Shown here: positions 40,982 to 51,925 of the stretch, piece after piece
Layout: each line of letters starts with the position of its first letter
Numbering within the stretch: the stretch's first letter is position 1
Assembly: GCA_905221605.1 (NCBI GenBank)
Contig: CAJNDS010002679.1
Span: 1,019,001-1,083,000, forward strand
DNA from: Symbiodinium natans
Taxonomy: Eukaryota; Sar; Dinophyceae; Suessiales; Symbiodiniaceae
Direction: 5' to 3'
DNA length: 64,000 nt
Position numbers and translations under genes: made by a program
The notes under the pieces: model-generated
What the model saw: only the letters and a program-made list of their open reading frames with translations
Database searches by the model: none
What the model was told of the DNA's origin: nothing

Positions 40982-43893
40982 CTTGTGAGATAGTCAATCA
41001 CCTGACGATAACCTGAGCACAGGAGACCCCTGCCACCCCACCATCCAGCTCGGCCGAGGAAACTGCCAATGGCATCAGCCGCCGGAGTGTCCAAGGTTAC
41101 GACACCTCGTCAATCCAGAGGGAGTCACGACATCAAAGGATAGACGCGGAGATGTCAAGCGGGCCTGTCTCGAGGAGATCAGCCTTGGTGGAGCCGAGTT
41201 CATCCCTCAGCCAAAAATGGAATCGGCCACTGTGGGCCACCTTGGGCTCCCTGCAACTTCCTCAAGGAGGCCTTTCTGCAGCATGGCCACGCACCGCCTG
41301 AAAACAGCCACGGCATGTCACATGCGAATCTAGACATTCGAAAACAGCGAGCCTGCCTGTCCTTGGCTGCCCGCCATGCTCCCCCCAACAGCTTCTGCAA
41401 CACCCACACAGCTCAAAATAGCTCTTGCAGCAAGAGTCTATTCTGTGAAACAGCGCTGGCCGATCTTGTGGGCTGAGAAAGAAGGCCCGCACGTCGTAGC
41501 CTGAGGCTGCGGACTGAAGAGCAGTCTAAGGGCTGTCTGCAACGGGGCGTCTCTTCCAGCTCTAGGCCACCAAACGTCCGATCACGGATCGCTTTTCAAA
41601 GGGCTCCAAGTCTGGATGCCGCCCGTCCCACAGAGGAATACAAACAGGAGGATCTCGCCAAGTGGCGGTGCCGCGATCCTCTCCCAGTCGGCTTGGGAGG
41701 AGTTCGGGCCACCTGGCTGTCCAAAAAAAACGCCAACCCAAAATCCTGACGCTTCCCGCTGGCTGCCTCCAGCTGCCTCGACAACTGGCGCCTAGGTCGC
41801 AGACAACACCGGCTAAGTAAAACTCGTCGAAAGCTTCACAAAGGCGCCGGCCAGTTGTTGGGCATGATCCTTTCAGCCTCGCAGACAACGGGCGGTCAAA
41901 CCAGCCCTGCGCCCCAGCGCTAGATGCTTGCCTTATGCTTGCCTTCGTCGGATCAACCGACGCCAGCAAAGACAGTGCACCGTCCCAGTCCATTGCATCC
42001 TCCAGGGCGACGTACCGTGGCCCTGTTGCTTCCAAAGAGGGAAACCGCAAACTGAATTGCTGGCGCCTGGAAGGGGCGCAGCTCTTCAGAAATCTGTGCC
42101 TGCACAGCCGGGTCCTCAGCAGGCACATTTCATGTGATGGTGGTTAGATGATGGGCTGCCGTACCAGACTCAGAGGCCCTGGCCGACTTCGCCGCGTCGG
42201 GCTCACCTTTCACCAGCCAGTCCAGGTACATGCCTTATAGGGTCCAAGGGCCAGCCACTGGCTACCAGGCGTCAATGGGCAGCAAACCGGGCGTCAGAGC
42301 TATCTTGCAGCTGAGTCACAGGAGCCACCTTCACGCGGAACGCTGAATGCTGCAATTCCACTCAGCACAGCCGCTCTAGAAATGCTTGCAGACAAGCTGC
42401 CGACAACGATGGGCACAGAACCGTTGCCCAAGGCATCGTCGATGCATCCTTCAAGGTGGGCCGCAACTCCCCCCAATGCTGTCCTCATAGCACAGCGTCA
42501 GCGAGGGCGATGCGGAGGGCTTCTCTCGTCCATGTGCCGGCTGTGCAGGGCCTGGGACTCTCATGTTGGAAGAGCGCCCAAAGAGACGAAGAGACGAAGA
42601 ACGAAGAGGCATGTCCTGCCTGTTGGGTTCCAAGAGGTCCTTAGTGAAAGCAGGGCCCCTCCCGGGAAGCTGTTAAAATTCGCAGCGGAAGCTGACACGA
42701 AGCACGCCGAGCTTCTATCAACTCGATCGGCCACCTCTCCTGCGCAAACGTCCGAAGATTCGCCCAATTTTCCTAGAAGGGGGGGCCACCAAACACCGGT
42801 GCCAGCCATCTGCGCCCACATGCGCCCACCCACAACCGCACGATCCCTCCGACAAAAACGTTCTTGTCAACATATGGTTTCGGCTCACCAGATCTCACCA
42901 GGCTCCTTTCATTTACGAAGCAGACCACGTATGTAGTGTTGTCATTGTTAGCAAGCCCATCGCTTCTCATGCAGCGCGCGTGAGCGAAATCATGGGCACA
43001 GCCTACGACGCTTGACGACAAAGCCCAGCATCTACCAAAGGTGGGATCTTTGTGCTGCAAATGCCAATGCAGACAACAACAACGAGAAAACAAACTTATT
43101 GCACCAGGAGAAGGGGACGAAAGCTCTGCCCCGAAAGGGACTGCAAGTGAGGGAATGGAGCTTTCCATGCTTCAAGCCATCCCCATTCCAGGGCCCCAAA
43201 ACGGTAGTGCGTGCAGAAACCGTCACCAAGGTCTAACTCTCTGGAATATGTTGAGCTGATAGGCAGACCCAACGCCGGCCATGGGCCGACGCTTCCTGGA
43301 CTCCCCGCGCAGCAGGAGCATCAGCAGACCTTCGTTTCTGCCAGGCCGCCAGCTAGCGGGCAAGGCCCTCGAAATCTGGACCATTTTTGCCCTCCAATGC
43401 CCTAAATTGGGGTCCCCTCAAGGAGCTTTCGAAAAGTAAAAGAACTCCGAAATCATACTGTGGACTATTTTGGATTCCCTCAATAACCCTGAGGCACAAC
43501 AGCTTGTCGCCTGCTCTTCCTTCGATGGCTTGTTGGAACCGATGTCAAGACCTGATGCCAAATACATGTTCAACCCACCAGCCACGGATTAAGGCAAGGC
43601 CCATTCTCATCGGCCTTTGTATACTTGGACTGAATCTGCACTGATGAGGCAAGCCTGTCCATCAGCAATGGCAATACCCACATCACGATACAGCTCAGGT
43701 GAAAACAAACACTGGCCTTCTGCCCCGATTCATGGAGATTGTCCATCAGTGCCCCCGCAGCATCTGATTTGCCAACCGCCGTTGGTCCTACCACGCGGTT
43801 GTTTAAGCCTACCACGCGGTGGTTTAAGCATGACCTCCAACCTCACGTTTCTGGAAACCGGCCTGCAATCACCACCACAAGGTTTTTGGGCAT
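40982..43893 (-). CDS. TRIT1: tRNA dimethylallyltransferase (MiaA/TRIT1 family), at least nine exons
   Basis: This enzyme adds a dimethylallyl group to A37 of tRNAs that read UNN codons. Exons: 43893-43863 (MPKNLVVVIAG), 43787-43762 (PTAVGKSD, Walker A), 43693-43615 (ADGQACLISADSVQVYKG), 43551-43511 (LDIGSNKPSKEEQ), 42466-42401 (GCIDDALGNGSVPIVVG), 42233-42207 (MYLDWLVK), 41999-41943 (DAMDWDGALSLLASVDPTK), 41500-about 41405 (YDVRAFFLSPQDRPALF), 41012-40982 (GYRQVIDYLT). These match the family blocks GPTASGKS, ISADSMQVY, GLDIGT, PIVVGGTG.Y, FRCFFL and GYRQ in the right order. Junction phases fit at each step with GC or GT donors and AG|G acceptors; introns of 75 nt (43788-43862) and 68 nt (43694-43761) are the shortest. 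Where exons 42466-42401 and 42233-42207 join, the family Gly-Gly-Thr loop appears shortened, so a micro-exon may be missing. The C-terminal RNA-binding part is not found. Confidence 0.8.
43785..43830. repeat. Tandem 21-bp repeat at intron 3' end
   Basis: CTACCACGCGGTTGTTTAAGC and CTACCACGCGGTGGTTTAAG, adjacent in the first intron of the MiaA-type gene, with the acceptor AG at one edge. Only one base differs in the compared part. Confidence 0.7.
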
Positions 43894-43899
43894 TGGCCT

Positions 43900-44990
43900 C
43901 CATCCAGCCTCCAGTGAACATGTGCGCTCGCAACATCTGCCAACTGCATCATAAGCATTCATAAACAACAACGCTTTGCGGAATGTGTCGTTTTTGTTTT
44001 TGTTTCCGCGTGTGACCTGCACGCTGAAACACTGTTCCACTGCTATCGCTGCTACGGTAAACGAAAAGTGCAGGGGAATGCATGGTGCACATGCTGCTAG
44101 TGCCTTGAGCTTCCTGACCCTGCGCTGAAACCAGCGCAGCCATCGACCCAGGCCCGCGCAGCAAATGACCTTCACCAAGCTGCCACACTTTCGTTCAATT
44201 GGCCTTGCTTACAGCAATGTGGGTCGGGGTCGAGGCCATGGTCCGAGAATGTCGAGGACCTGCTCATGGGCGTGTAAACACACACACACACACACACAAA
44301 CCTAGAAACGGCAAAGTCGAGGGTCTCACGTTGCTGGCGTTTTTGGGAAAGGTACCTGGACAAAATCGCAAATACAAAACACAAACAAACACGCCTGAAT
44401 GGCGCACAGGCCTGCCAGTAAACGCTGCCTTCACATACACCTGGCATCAACACGGTGTCGGTCCTCACGCACAATCTGGGCACGGGCCTTCTGCGGGCGC
44501 TGTCCAACCAATGAATGAAGTCGATGCACCACAGGTGGGACACACAAAGACATGCACGTGCAGGGATTGTGGATTTGTTTTGCTATGGCGTAAAGTATGC
44601 CGTGTGATGACAAGCTCGCAAAAGAATGAGTAGTTTGCCCCTGCGCATGTCCGGGGCTCAAGACTCAAGTTTGTACCAAAGCTGAACCATCGCAACATCC
44701 ACACCCTGAAAATGCAAGCCCTACATAGGCGACTTGGGCCAAAATGCATGAAGGAAAGCACATTGCACATGCAGTTATCTTTTCAGTTATTGTCTCGTGA
44801 CAGTTGTTTTTTCGACATTCCTTTTTGCAGATCCCATGCAAGAGTTCGTTTTTTCATCGCGCCTGTTTGCGCCTGAAGGAGTCTTATACTAGCATTGCAC
44901 CATTATTGTGGTTATTGTGGTTCTGATTCTCATTATCCTGTTCTTGTGTCATTGTTGTTGTGGTCTTTGTTGCTATATGTTACTATTGTT
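43900..44990. other. No gene recognised
   Basis: A short (CA)n at 44280-44300; otherwise overlapping ORFs without domain signatures. Confidence 0.3.
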
Positions 44991-44991
44991 C

Positions 44992-46291
44992 TTATTTTGG
45001 TTGGCGCGGGGCGACGCGCTGAACAGGAGCAACAACCAGGCGGAGGTGTGGGAGGTGAGATAGCTCGTCCAGCAAGCGGCGTTCCTTCCTGGAGCCACGC
45101 GTCAGCCCATGCTTGGACGAAATCGGCGTGCCCAACACCACGATCCCGCGCTGGGGCGACAGCTTGTCTGTCGCCCTGCCAGACATCCTCGCCCAACTTG
45201 GTGATCCCGGGCGACGGCGGGGCTTCATGGGCGGCCATGACCCGTCTCTTTTTTTTTTTCTTCGCACCTTTTTCAGCCCGCAGGAAGTGCCGGGGGTCCA
45301 CCTCTCAGCGCAGCCTACTGAGCCTACTGTCGGGGATGGGCTCCACCCCGCGTGCGTCCGTGTCTTGCCGAGGTTGGACCCGATGCCGCAATCGGTGTGC
45401 GCGTCGGCAGAGTTGTTTTTTATTCCCTTTGCGCTTTTTTGCAACTACAGACGTCGGTCAGAGGGTCGTGGCGACCTACGAACCTACGGGAGGCGCTCGC
45501 CCGGGGGCTGCCTAGTATTAGGGCAGCGGCAGGGTGGCTGAGGACCTTTCGCGAGGGGCTCGACGGTGTGTGCACGGCTTGCCGCGGACAACTCGCCAAG
45601 TTGGACGACAGACTCAGCCCGGTCTGCACGGGCCTCGTCAGTGGTGGCCCGCGCGCACGGTACAGCAGCATACGGGGTGCAAGCAAGAGAAGCTTCCAGC
45701 CCCGCATGCGCTTGTGCAGCCACGGCCGGGGGGGGGGGCCAACCCCCGGCCGTGGCGAGGCGCAGGCCAGTTCGCAGCGCAGTCCGCAGTGCGCCACGCA
45801 GACGTTGAAGCGCAGCTTGCAGCGTCAACGCGCGACAGCGCGAAGTCCGGCCTCAGCAGCGACGACCCTGTGGCCGAACTCACAGACCCCAACCGCTGGC
45901 CGCCCGCGGCTCGCTCGATCTTCGTACGTCGTGCCAACAACCCCGCGCGGGGGCAGGCCAGGGCGTGGTCCCCACTTGGAGGTTCATGGTACTTATTAAC
46001 CAATTATAAATTATAACTGTACTTACGACTGTACTTATAACCATATTAGGACACCTAAGGGGCTTTTTAGTCTGAGTATGTCTGAGTGGGCTGCGCGGCA
46101 GGGGCAAACGCAACCGTCGCTGCAACGCCGAATGCGGGGTGCTGCGCGAGGGCATACAGCGCTGGCATCAAAGGGTCGCCTTGGTCACCGCCTTCGGATG
46201 CGATGACCGTGCCCGGCATCGTCATACCAAGCGTAGGAACTACTCTCGGCGTAGAATTGGCGCGCGTAGGGAGAGAAAAAAATAAGGCCAC
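44992..46291 (-). pseudogene. Degraded LINE reverse-transcriptase fragment
   Basis: Pieces in several frames on the minus strand line up with a LINE RT. Near 46200: SEGGDQGDPLMPALYALAQH (motif B region). Near 45400: ADAHTDCGIGSNLGKTR. Near 45150-45050: RGIVVLGTPI, then ADFVQAWADAWLQE, then ERRLLDELSHLPHL. Frames change between pieces, so this is a dead copy. The restriction-like-endonuclease tails at 55.4-58.4 kb could belong to the same LINE class. The middle part (45480-46060) is not recognisable. Confidence 0.55.
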
Positions 46292-46828
46292 AGCACCGGG
46301 CGCTGAAGCAGCCCCCTCAGCATGGTTTGACGGGAAACGTGGTCGAATGCCCCAACAGAGTCAACCGGATTGTTTCCCGTGCACTGGCCGCAGTGGAGGC
46401 AGACGACGGCTTCAGTCCCAGCAAACGTGTTAAGACCGAATTGGAAGGGCAGGCACGCCTCTTGGATCCGTTTCTGATATGAAGCGGCCGTACACTGGGG
46501 CGAAACTTTTGATTAAGGCGTCGCTTTTTTGGCGTTTACATGGGATTCAGTGGTTCGCTGTATCTGACATATTGATTTGTAATACAAGATAATACAAGTT
46601 TTTTTGTCCCGCGCGCCTTTTTCCGCAGGATGTCCTCGTGGGGGTCGGGGGTCGGGGGGGACGGGCTTCACCTCCACGGCGGCACGCGGCGGTCCCAGCG
46701 GGCATGTGCAGGTCAGGCACGGCAGCATCGCCGTTTCATCCGTTGCTCTCGCCCGCAAGGGGGATGAGCTAGTTGTTGTACTAGTTGTTGAATTGCACTC
46801 CCCGTTGTGAAATTCGCAAGGCGACCCA

Positions 46829-46900
46829 GGGTGGATTCGAACCACGTGCTACTCACGATACTCTGCCCTGCAGAGCCGTTACAGTCTCCACCTGCGCAAC
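46829..46900 (-). other. tRNA-like A and B boxes, possible SINE head
   Basis: On the minus strand TTGCGCAGGTGG (A-box-like) is followed by GGTTCGAATCC (perfect B box) about 50 nt later, the spacing of an internal RNA polymerase III promoter. The intervening sequence does not fold into a normal tRNA: the acceptor arm is imperfect and the anticodon loop is wrong. A tRNA-derived SINE head is more likely than a working tRNA. Confidence 0.35.
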
Positions 46901-47045
46901 CCGGTTCAACTCCGGGATAGTGCTTTGGTATATCGCTCCGTGGCACCGGGGCCAAGGGGTGATGCAGCAACACTTGCTGCTTGGATGCAGAGGAACACCT
47001 CTCTGCATCCCCTTCACCGCCAGCACCTAGCGGTTTGAACCACCC
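46876..47045. repeat. 170-bp direct repeat, copy 1
   Basis: Nearly identical to 47345-47514 (two differences noticed). Contains CCCGGTTCAACTCCGGG, a perfect T-arm-like hairpin, and the palindromic stretch TGCAGAGGAACACCTCTCTGC. Confidence 0.85.
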
Positions 47046-47160
47046 CACGGTTTGAACCACCCGGTTCCACACCACGAAACGAGTCGCACCTACGTGCGCA
47101 ACCCCATAAGGACTGGGTTACTCCACTGGAGGCCGAGTCCGAACAGGGCGGGTGGGTGGG

Positions 47161-47274
47161 CAAAATCAACAGCTGCCTGCCGTTTTGGGTCACACTCGAA
47201 CCAAAATGTCACGCAGCAGCAAATAAGGAATGATACATGCACACCCATGCCTGCCAAACACGATGCATGGTTAA
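47161..47274. repeat. Dispersed repeat, inverted partner at 56903-57016
   Basis: About 115 bp including CAACAGCTGCCTGCCGTTTT and GCAGCAGCAAATAAGGAAT. It recurs in reverse complement at 56903-57016 with roughly 90 percent identity by eye. Confidence 0.8.
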
Positions 47275-47344
47275 CATTCCTACTTGCATCACTACACTCT
47301 GCCCTGCAGAGCCCTCGGTCTCTCTTTTTCAAACACCGCGCACA

Positions 47345-47514
47345 CCGTTACAGTCTCCACCTGTGCAACCCGGTTCAACTCCGGGATAGTGCTTTGGTAT
47401 ATCGCTCCGTGGCACCGGGGCCGAGGGGTGATGCAGCAACACTTGCTGCTTGGATGCAGAGGAACACCTCTCTGCATCCCCTTCACCGCCAGCACCTAGC
47501 GGTTTGAACCACCC
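47345..47514. repeat. 170-bp direct repeat, copy 2
   Basis: Second copy of 46876-47045. The homology extends leftward (CTCTGCCCTGCAGAGCC), but here about 33 extra bases (47310-47342) separate that extension from the repeat. Confidence 0.85.
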
Positions 47515-47548
47515 AAGGCACTCCCACACTCCCATCCCCAAAGCACTC

Positions 47549-48139
47549 TCACAGGAAAAGGAAGACTGTCGACACTGCGCTGAATGGTAGAGACCAAAGA
47601 ATTGTGGGAAAGGTAGCCACACTAGGGGAAAAACCCCTCCGGTGTAACCATGGATCGCAGAGTCCTACACGGCTCACCGCGTCCGCCCAGCTACTCTTGG
47701 AGGGAACATATTCCCAGAAAATGGATGTTCGAAGAGTGAACAAGGCCACATGTATGAGGTGGGCTAGGCGTTCAAGGTCCGGCGAGCTTGAGCGCCCTCG
47801 GATAAGCGCCATAAGCGCTGCCACGTTGTCAATGTACCAATAGCCGCGCCTTCCCCGGAAAGATTCGGCACGCACCACCAGCCCGTAGAAAACCATGGCC
47901 AATTCCAACTGGGCGATCTTATGCTCGCCTGGTGCGAACAAGGCGTAGAGCTCTGAGTTAACTACAGCTGCGAAGCTCTCGCGCTTCTCTGGCTCGTCCA
48001 ACCAAACGATGTGGAAGCCTCCAGTCCCTTGCCCCGGCACGTCTTCGGCTGCGTCGCTCGCAGCAAGAAACCTTGGAAGTGGCCGAGGGAAGAGATCAAA
48101 TTCGCGCTCTGGTCGCACTGCCAACACCGCTAAGATCAT
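47549..48139 (-). pseudogene. DIRS-like element: RNase H domain
   Basis: 196 codons. RNase H acidic residues are recognisable in order: LAASDAAEDV (Asp), KIAQLELAMVFYGLV (Glu), YWYIDNVAALMAL (Asp) and SSWADAVSRVG (Asp). It follows the RT block in the same direction but in another frame, so it was once one polyprotein. It makes the RNA-degrading part of a tyrosine-recombinase retroelement. The first Met is arbitrary because the true frame continues from the RT. Confidence 0.65.
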
Positions 48140-48152
48140 CTGCAGACTGGAT

Positions 48153-49731
48153 TCATGGGGTCAACTCCCGACCTGTCCCATCTGCTCTCTCGCGGATAGA
48201 GCGCAGGCCTCCGGCTCCCACTCTCCCGCACATGCCCTGCTCCAAGAAGTTGCACGTACCATACAGCTTGGATGCCTGGCCTGCAGAGAGCAACCCGGAC
48301 GAGAGGCTAGTTGCTACCATATCCTGTACCTTCTGCAGCAGACGCTCACGCACAAAGAACTTGACGCGCCCACTTTGCAAGGCCTGGGAAAAGTCAAAAT
48401 CGAGGCCTAGAAATGTGCCTGTTGGTGCCATCGCTTGCCGCTTATCTAGTGCAAAGGGGGAGCCCAACATAGAGTTCAGCTCGGAAAAGGCCGCTTGCCC
48501 CGATCCTCTGGATAACTGCCAATCTGTCAAGTGGGAATCGTCGAAATAGAGGGAGACGAGGATGCCGAGCAATCTACGCCCCAATGCTTCGACGGCACGG
48601 CTGTAGCGATTGACGCTAGTGACAGCTAACGGGAGGCCAAACAGCAATCCAGAGTAGAGCTGGTAAGCGGGTTGGCACCATTCCTGATGCCACCAGACCA
48701 CCACACATGCCAAACTCGCCCGATGGGACATGGGGCAGCGGCGATAAGCGTCGGGCCAATCCTCACCCCCGCCCTCCAGCGCATCAACTCGCTGGGCTTC
48801 CTCCAACTCGGAGGTAGACAACTGACGCAAGAGAACGGCTGCATGCTGAGCGGACCTCAACGGTGAGCACAGGACCAACTTATTAGGATCTGAGCTAAGC
48901 TCCGACTGGCCTCCAGCATCGGCGTTGTCAATCACCCTTTGTTTGCCACTGCTTTGCGTAATAGCGCATCTGGGGATTAGACGAAACTGCTCTCCCCTGA
49001 CCGCTCTCAGTAGCTCCGGATACTGCAGCGGCTTAGAACAGAAGCCGTTCTCAGCATCCTTCAAGCTTTGAGCTAAAAGGAAGGTGTCGTCCTTTCCTGG
49101 TCGCAGACTGGCTTGGATACGGCTGTTGCGGGCCTCCACATCTTGAAAGATCTCGTCCGGGCCTATCGGCCTGGAACCCTGCCACGGGAAAACTCCATAG
49201 TATGGGGCCGTCCCACGGCTGCCATGCCTTCGATGAAAGCCTGGGGTAACGACAAGTCCCCCCACGACACCAAGAGCAACAGTAGGGCGAGAAGTCTCCA
49301 AGCGCACTCACAGCGACCCGCCGCGACTGTCGGAGAGTCACCTCCGCAGCAAACTGCAGATCGAGATCGAGAACGGGTTCGGCCTCAAATGGGGTAGGGT
49401 AGTGGGCCAGGTCCCTGGCCAAATCAAAATGCTCGTCAGGGCGCAGGCCGAAAGGCAGCACTGGGGGCAGGGCAGCTCTGTGCGCCATACCACCTGCTTG
49501 CTGATGCTGCGCATTCCGCTGCCACTGCCTCTGCTGGGCACTGACCATCTGCGGCAGCAGGGGGCCGTCCCACGGCAGATCCTGCGCTCGACACCACTGC
49601 GGAAAAGAGGTGAAGAGCGGACTGTTGATGAGGTCCTCAACCAAAGACAAGCGGAAATCTTGAAGGAGGTTTGGCGAGAAGAGGGACTTGAATGCGCTGG
49701 TCACTGCATCTTGGTGCAAGTACGGGACCAC
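48153..49731 (-). pseudogene. DIRS-like element: reverse transcriptase, frameshifted
   Basis: Two overlapping frames: 49731-about 49300 carries the N-terminal extension (VLDLDLQFAAEVTLRQSRRV) and 49307-48153 the RT proper. RT motifs: RLIPRCAITQSSGKQRVIDN (fingers), EDWPDAYRRCPM (motif A), LYSGLLFGLPLAVTSVNRY (motif B), ILVSLYFDDSHLTDW (motif C with intact YFDD) and PTGTFLGLDFDF (motif D/E region). The order and the YFDD box fit the DIRS/Ngaro-like RTs frequent in dinoflagellate genomes. At least two frameshifts make it non-functional as it stands. Confidence 0.75.
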
Positions 49732-49740
49732 GGCCCCCCA

Positions 49741-50369
49741 CTAGAGTAGACAACGCTCCAGCTGCTGCCGCGAGGACGACTCTCCGTCGCAATCCCCGAT
49801 GCCTGCGCCCCGGCCGTCCCGGCATCCTGCGCTCGCTGCCAACACATCCGCTTCGCAGGCTTGGGACAGGGGACAGTCGCAGGCCAACACTCGACCCTCG
49901 AGAGACCTGAGTTCATTGCGCATGTGGCTCATGACGTGTTCCGTGAAGAGCGGGAGCCAGTCGTCTACCCCGCAGTTGAATCCTGGAACAAACGGACAAG
50001 CCCACTGCGTGACTGGCAGCCCACATACACGTGGTCCGCCGGCAGGGTCTTGTCGGGCTGCAGGACCGACTGTACCTCTGTTCGGCGCGGTACGCGCGCC
50101 GCCTCCCCCGGGTCGAGTGGCTTGAGCCCTAAGGAGATGGCCAGCGGCGCCATGGCCCACTCGCGCAACGCTCGCAGATCCAACTGCAGCCAATGTTCGC
50201 GGCGGCCGACCGTCTGCACCGCTGGTCCGTGGGGCACATGGAGTTTAGCCCAGCCGGTTCTGCACGCCCACCAACTTGCTGAAACTGCAACGTGGAATGC
50301 TAGAGGGGCTGTATGATGCTGCCCATTTCCCAAGGTTCCCACTCTGCTGGGTCGTGGGTATGGTGGCAC
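49741..50369 (-). pseudogene. DIRS-like element: DUF4326-like domain, frameshifted
   Basis: The two frames together show VYVGCQSRS in one and GLPVTQWACPFVPG, then LRSLEGRVLACDCPLSQACE in the other. The pattern VG.....(L)..S.W..PF and LACWC....CH of DUF4326 is recognisable. It lies between the methyltransferase-like and RT parts. Its role in the element is unknown. Confidence 0.5.
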
Positions 50370-50892
50370 TTCAGCGACGGCCCCTGGGTCAACTCCCAGA
50401 GATTGTGCCGCAGGCGCTGCGCCTTACGGCGCGCCCCCATGAAGCAGCATGCGTGGTAATCGGTGTCGAACCATTGTCCCGACGCCAACATCGCCTTTTC
50501 CTGCGGCAAATGCCACTGCAAGCTGTTGCGGGGATTCTCGCGCAAGGCTCCACCCCCACGATCCACCACCTGCTGCTGCACAAACTTATAGGCCACGTTG
50601 TCTCGCCCAGCCCTGGAAGCCCCATCGGATGTTCTTCACTCCGGAGCGGTCTCAGCGCTTCTGGATGTGGCCCTATATCTCGAGCAATCTCCCTTGCTCT
50701 AGACTTGGTGCTGCAATCGATGGCTGCCAACACCAGGCATGCCTGATCCACAGCCTGCTGCACCAAAGGCTGGCATTCAGCCGACGCCAGATCGTGGCTA
50801 GGGTCGAGCACCAAATCCACCGGGGCGCACTTCCAGCCACAATACAGCAATGCCTTCGTCAACGGCGCGTTGCCACCGCACATGAGGTCCAC
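50300..50892 (-). pseudogene. DIRS-like element: DNA-methyltransferase-like domain, frameshifted
   Basis: One frame (50892 downward) reads MDLMCGGNAPLTKALLYCGW (SAM-binding motif I type) and LVLAAIDCSTKSRAREI (position of the Pro-Cys catalytic motif, here with Cys in DCST). The next frame (50596-50300) continues RENPRNSLQWHLP and LKCHHTHDPAEWEP. This matches the cytosine-methyltransferase-like domain known to be carried by some retroelements. A frameshift between the parts shows decay. Base specificity cannot be told. Confidence 0.55.
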
Positions 50893-50942
50893 TGCTACTG
50901 GCTGGCCGTCCTCTGACTCCTCATGGGGGCCGTCTGTCTCCC

Positions 50943-51925
50943 CTAATGCCCCCTCACCCCCCTCAGGGCCCCCTCATGGCTTCGCGGGAACCCGGCATGA
51001 AGCCGCACCATGGCCTGGCGATGGAAGTCAGTGCATAGGCGTGTCCCGTCTTTCAACACGGCTGCTGTCTTCTTCCCTGCTACCATGGGTCCCTCGCGAA
51101 ACTTGGACTGGCCTGGGATCACCAGCTGCTCCTTGTTTGCTGCGCTTGCCGCGGGCTGCTCCAGGACAGCATGGCCTGGGGTTGGACTAGACACTGTCCA
51201 GCGGGCGTCTCTCGCCTCCATGACTTGCTTGATGACCAACCCCAGAGAGTCTGTGCTTTCACGAAATCTTGTAACCCACTCGCTACGCTCTTCGGTGTCC
51301 TTGGCCTGCAACCACGCCAGCCTACGACCTGCTGGCAATGGCAAAGTGCACTTCTTGGCTCGATAGTAATATGCCAGCACTGTGTCCAAAGGCACACCAA
51401 CAAATTCAACCGACGCTGCTCCCACTTGGTTAGATCCACGCCAGGCAGTGCCTCCACTCCGGCCATGGCATATGCCAGCAAAAGCGTATGCAGCTTGTCG
51501 AGGTAGGTGTTCTCGTCATGCACTCCTGTATCTTCTGCTTCCACCTCCTCGGTCCAGAGGTTGTCTCCCACTTTGCGCTTCTTTTGCACGGTGGTGAGCT
51601 GGAACTGTAGATTACGCACCTTCCAGATAGGGTACACGCACAACATGCGCTTGGCGATCTCCCGCGAGACTCTGGACAGCAGCGAGTCTGCTGGAAGAAG
51701 GAAATCGCAAACGATACCGCTTCCAAAAGGATTGTTTGTCATTGCGAAGCTCCCCATCTTCGAGTAGCGAATCAAGGTCGGCAAGTGTGACTTTGGACCT
51801 GTCCTGTTCGGCTTGGGTAAAATAAAGGCGCACCGCTTGCCATGCACGACGCATGCGGGCTGTCTGAATGATCGTGGCGTCACCCAAACCCAACTTAGTG
51901 ATCCACCGACCCACATGCTCCTCAC
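50943..51925 (-). pseudogene. DIRS-like element: Gag-like N-terminal region, frameshifted
   Basis: Two frames: 51925-about 51430 (NTYLDKLHTLLLAYAMAGVE) and 51425-50943 (GVPLDTVLAYYYRAKK, RLAWLQAKDTEERSEW). The C-terminal end (LKDGTRLCTDFHR) resembles the start of a Cys/His zinc-binding stretch. Position before the methyltransferase and RT suggests a structural or nucleic-acid-binding role. Identification is by position and general resemblance only. Confidence 0.45.

Noticed and set aside
41562-41800. Alternative FFL exon for the MiaA-type gene (reading DFGLAFFLDS)
   Set aside because: The exon at 41500-41405 matches the family block far better (YDVRAFFLSPQ and RID) with a clean AG|G acceptor.
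46829-46900. Functional tRNA gene on the minus strand
   Set aside because: A and B boxes are good, but the acceptor arm has mismatches and the anticodon loop has the wrong size; kept only as a possible SINE head.
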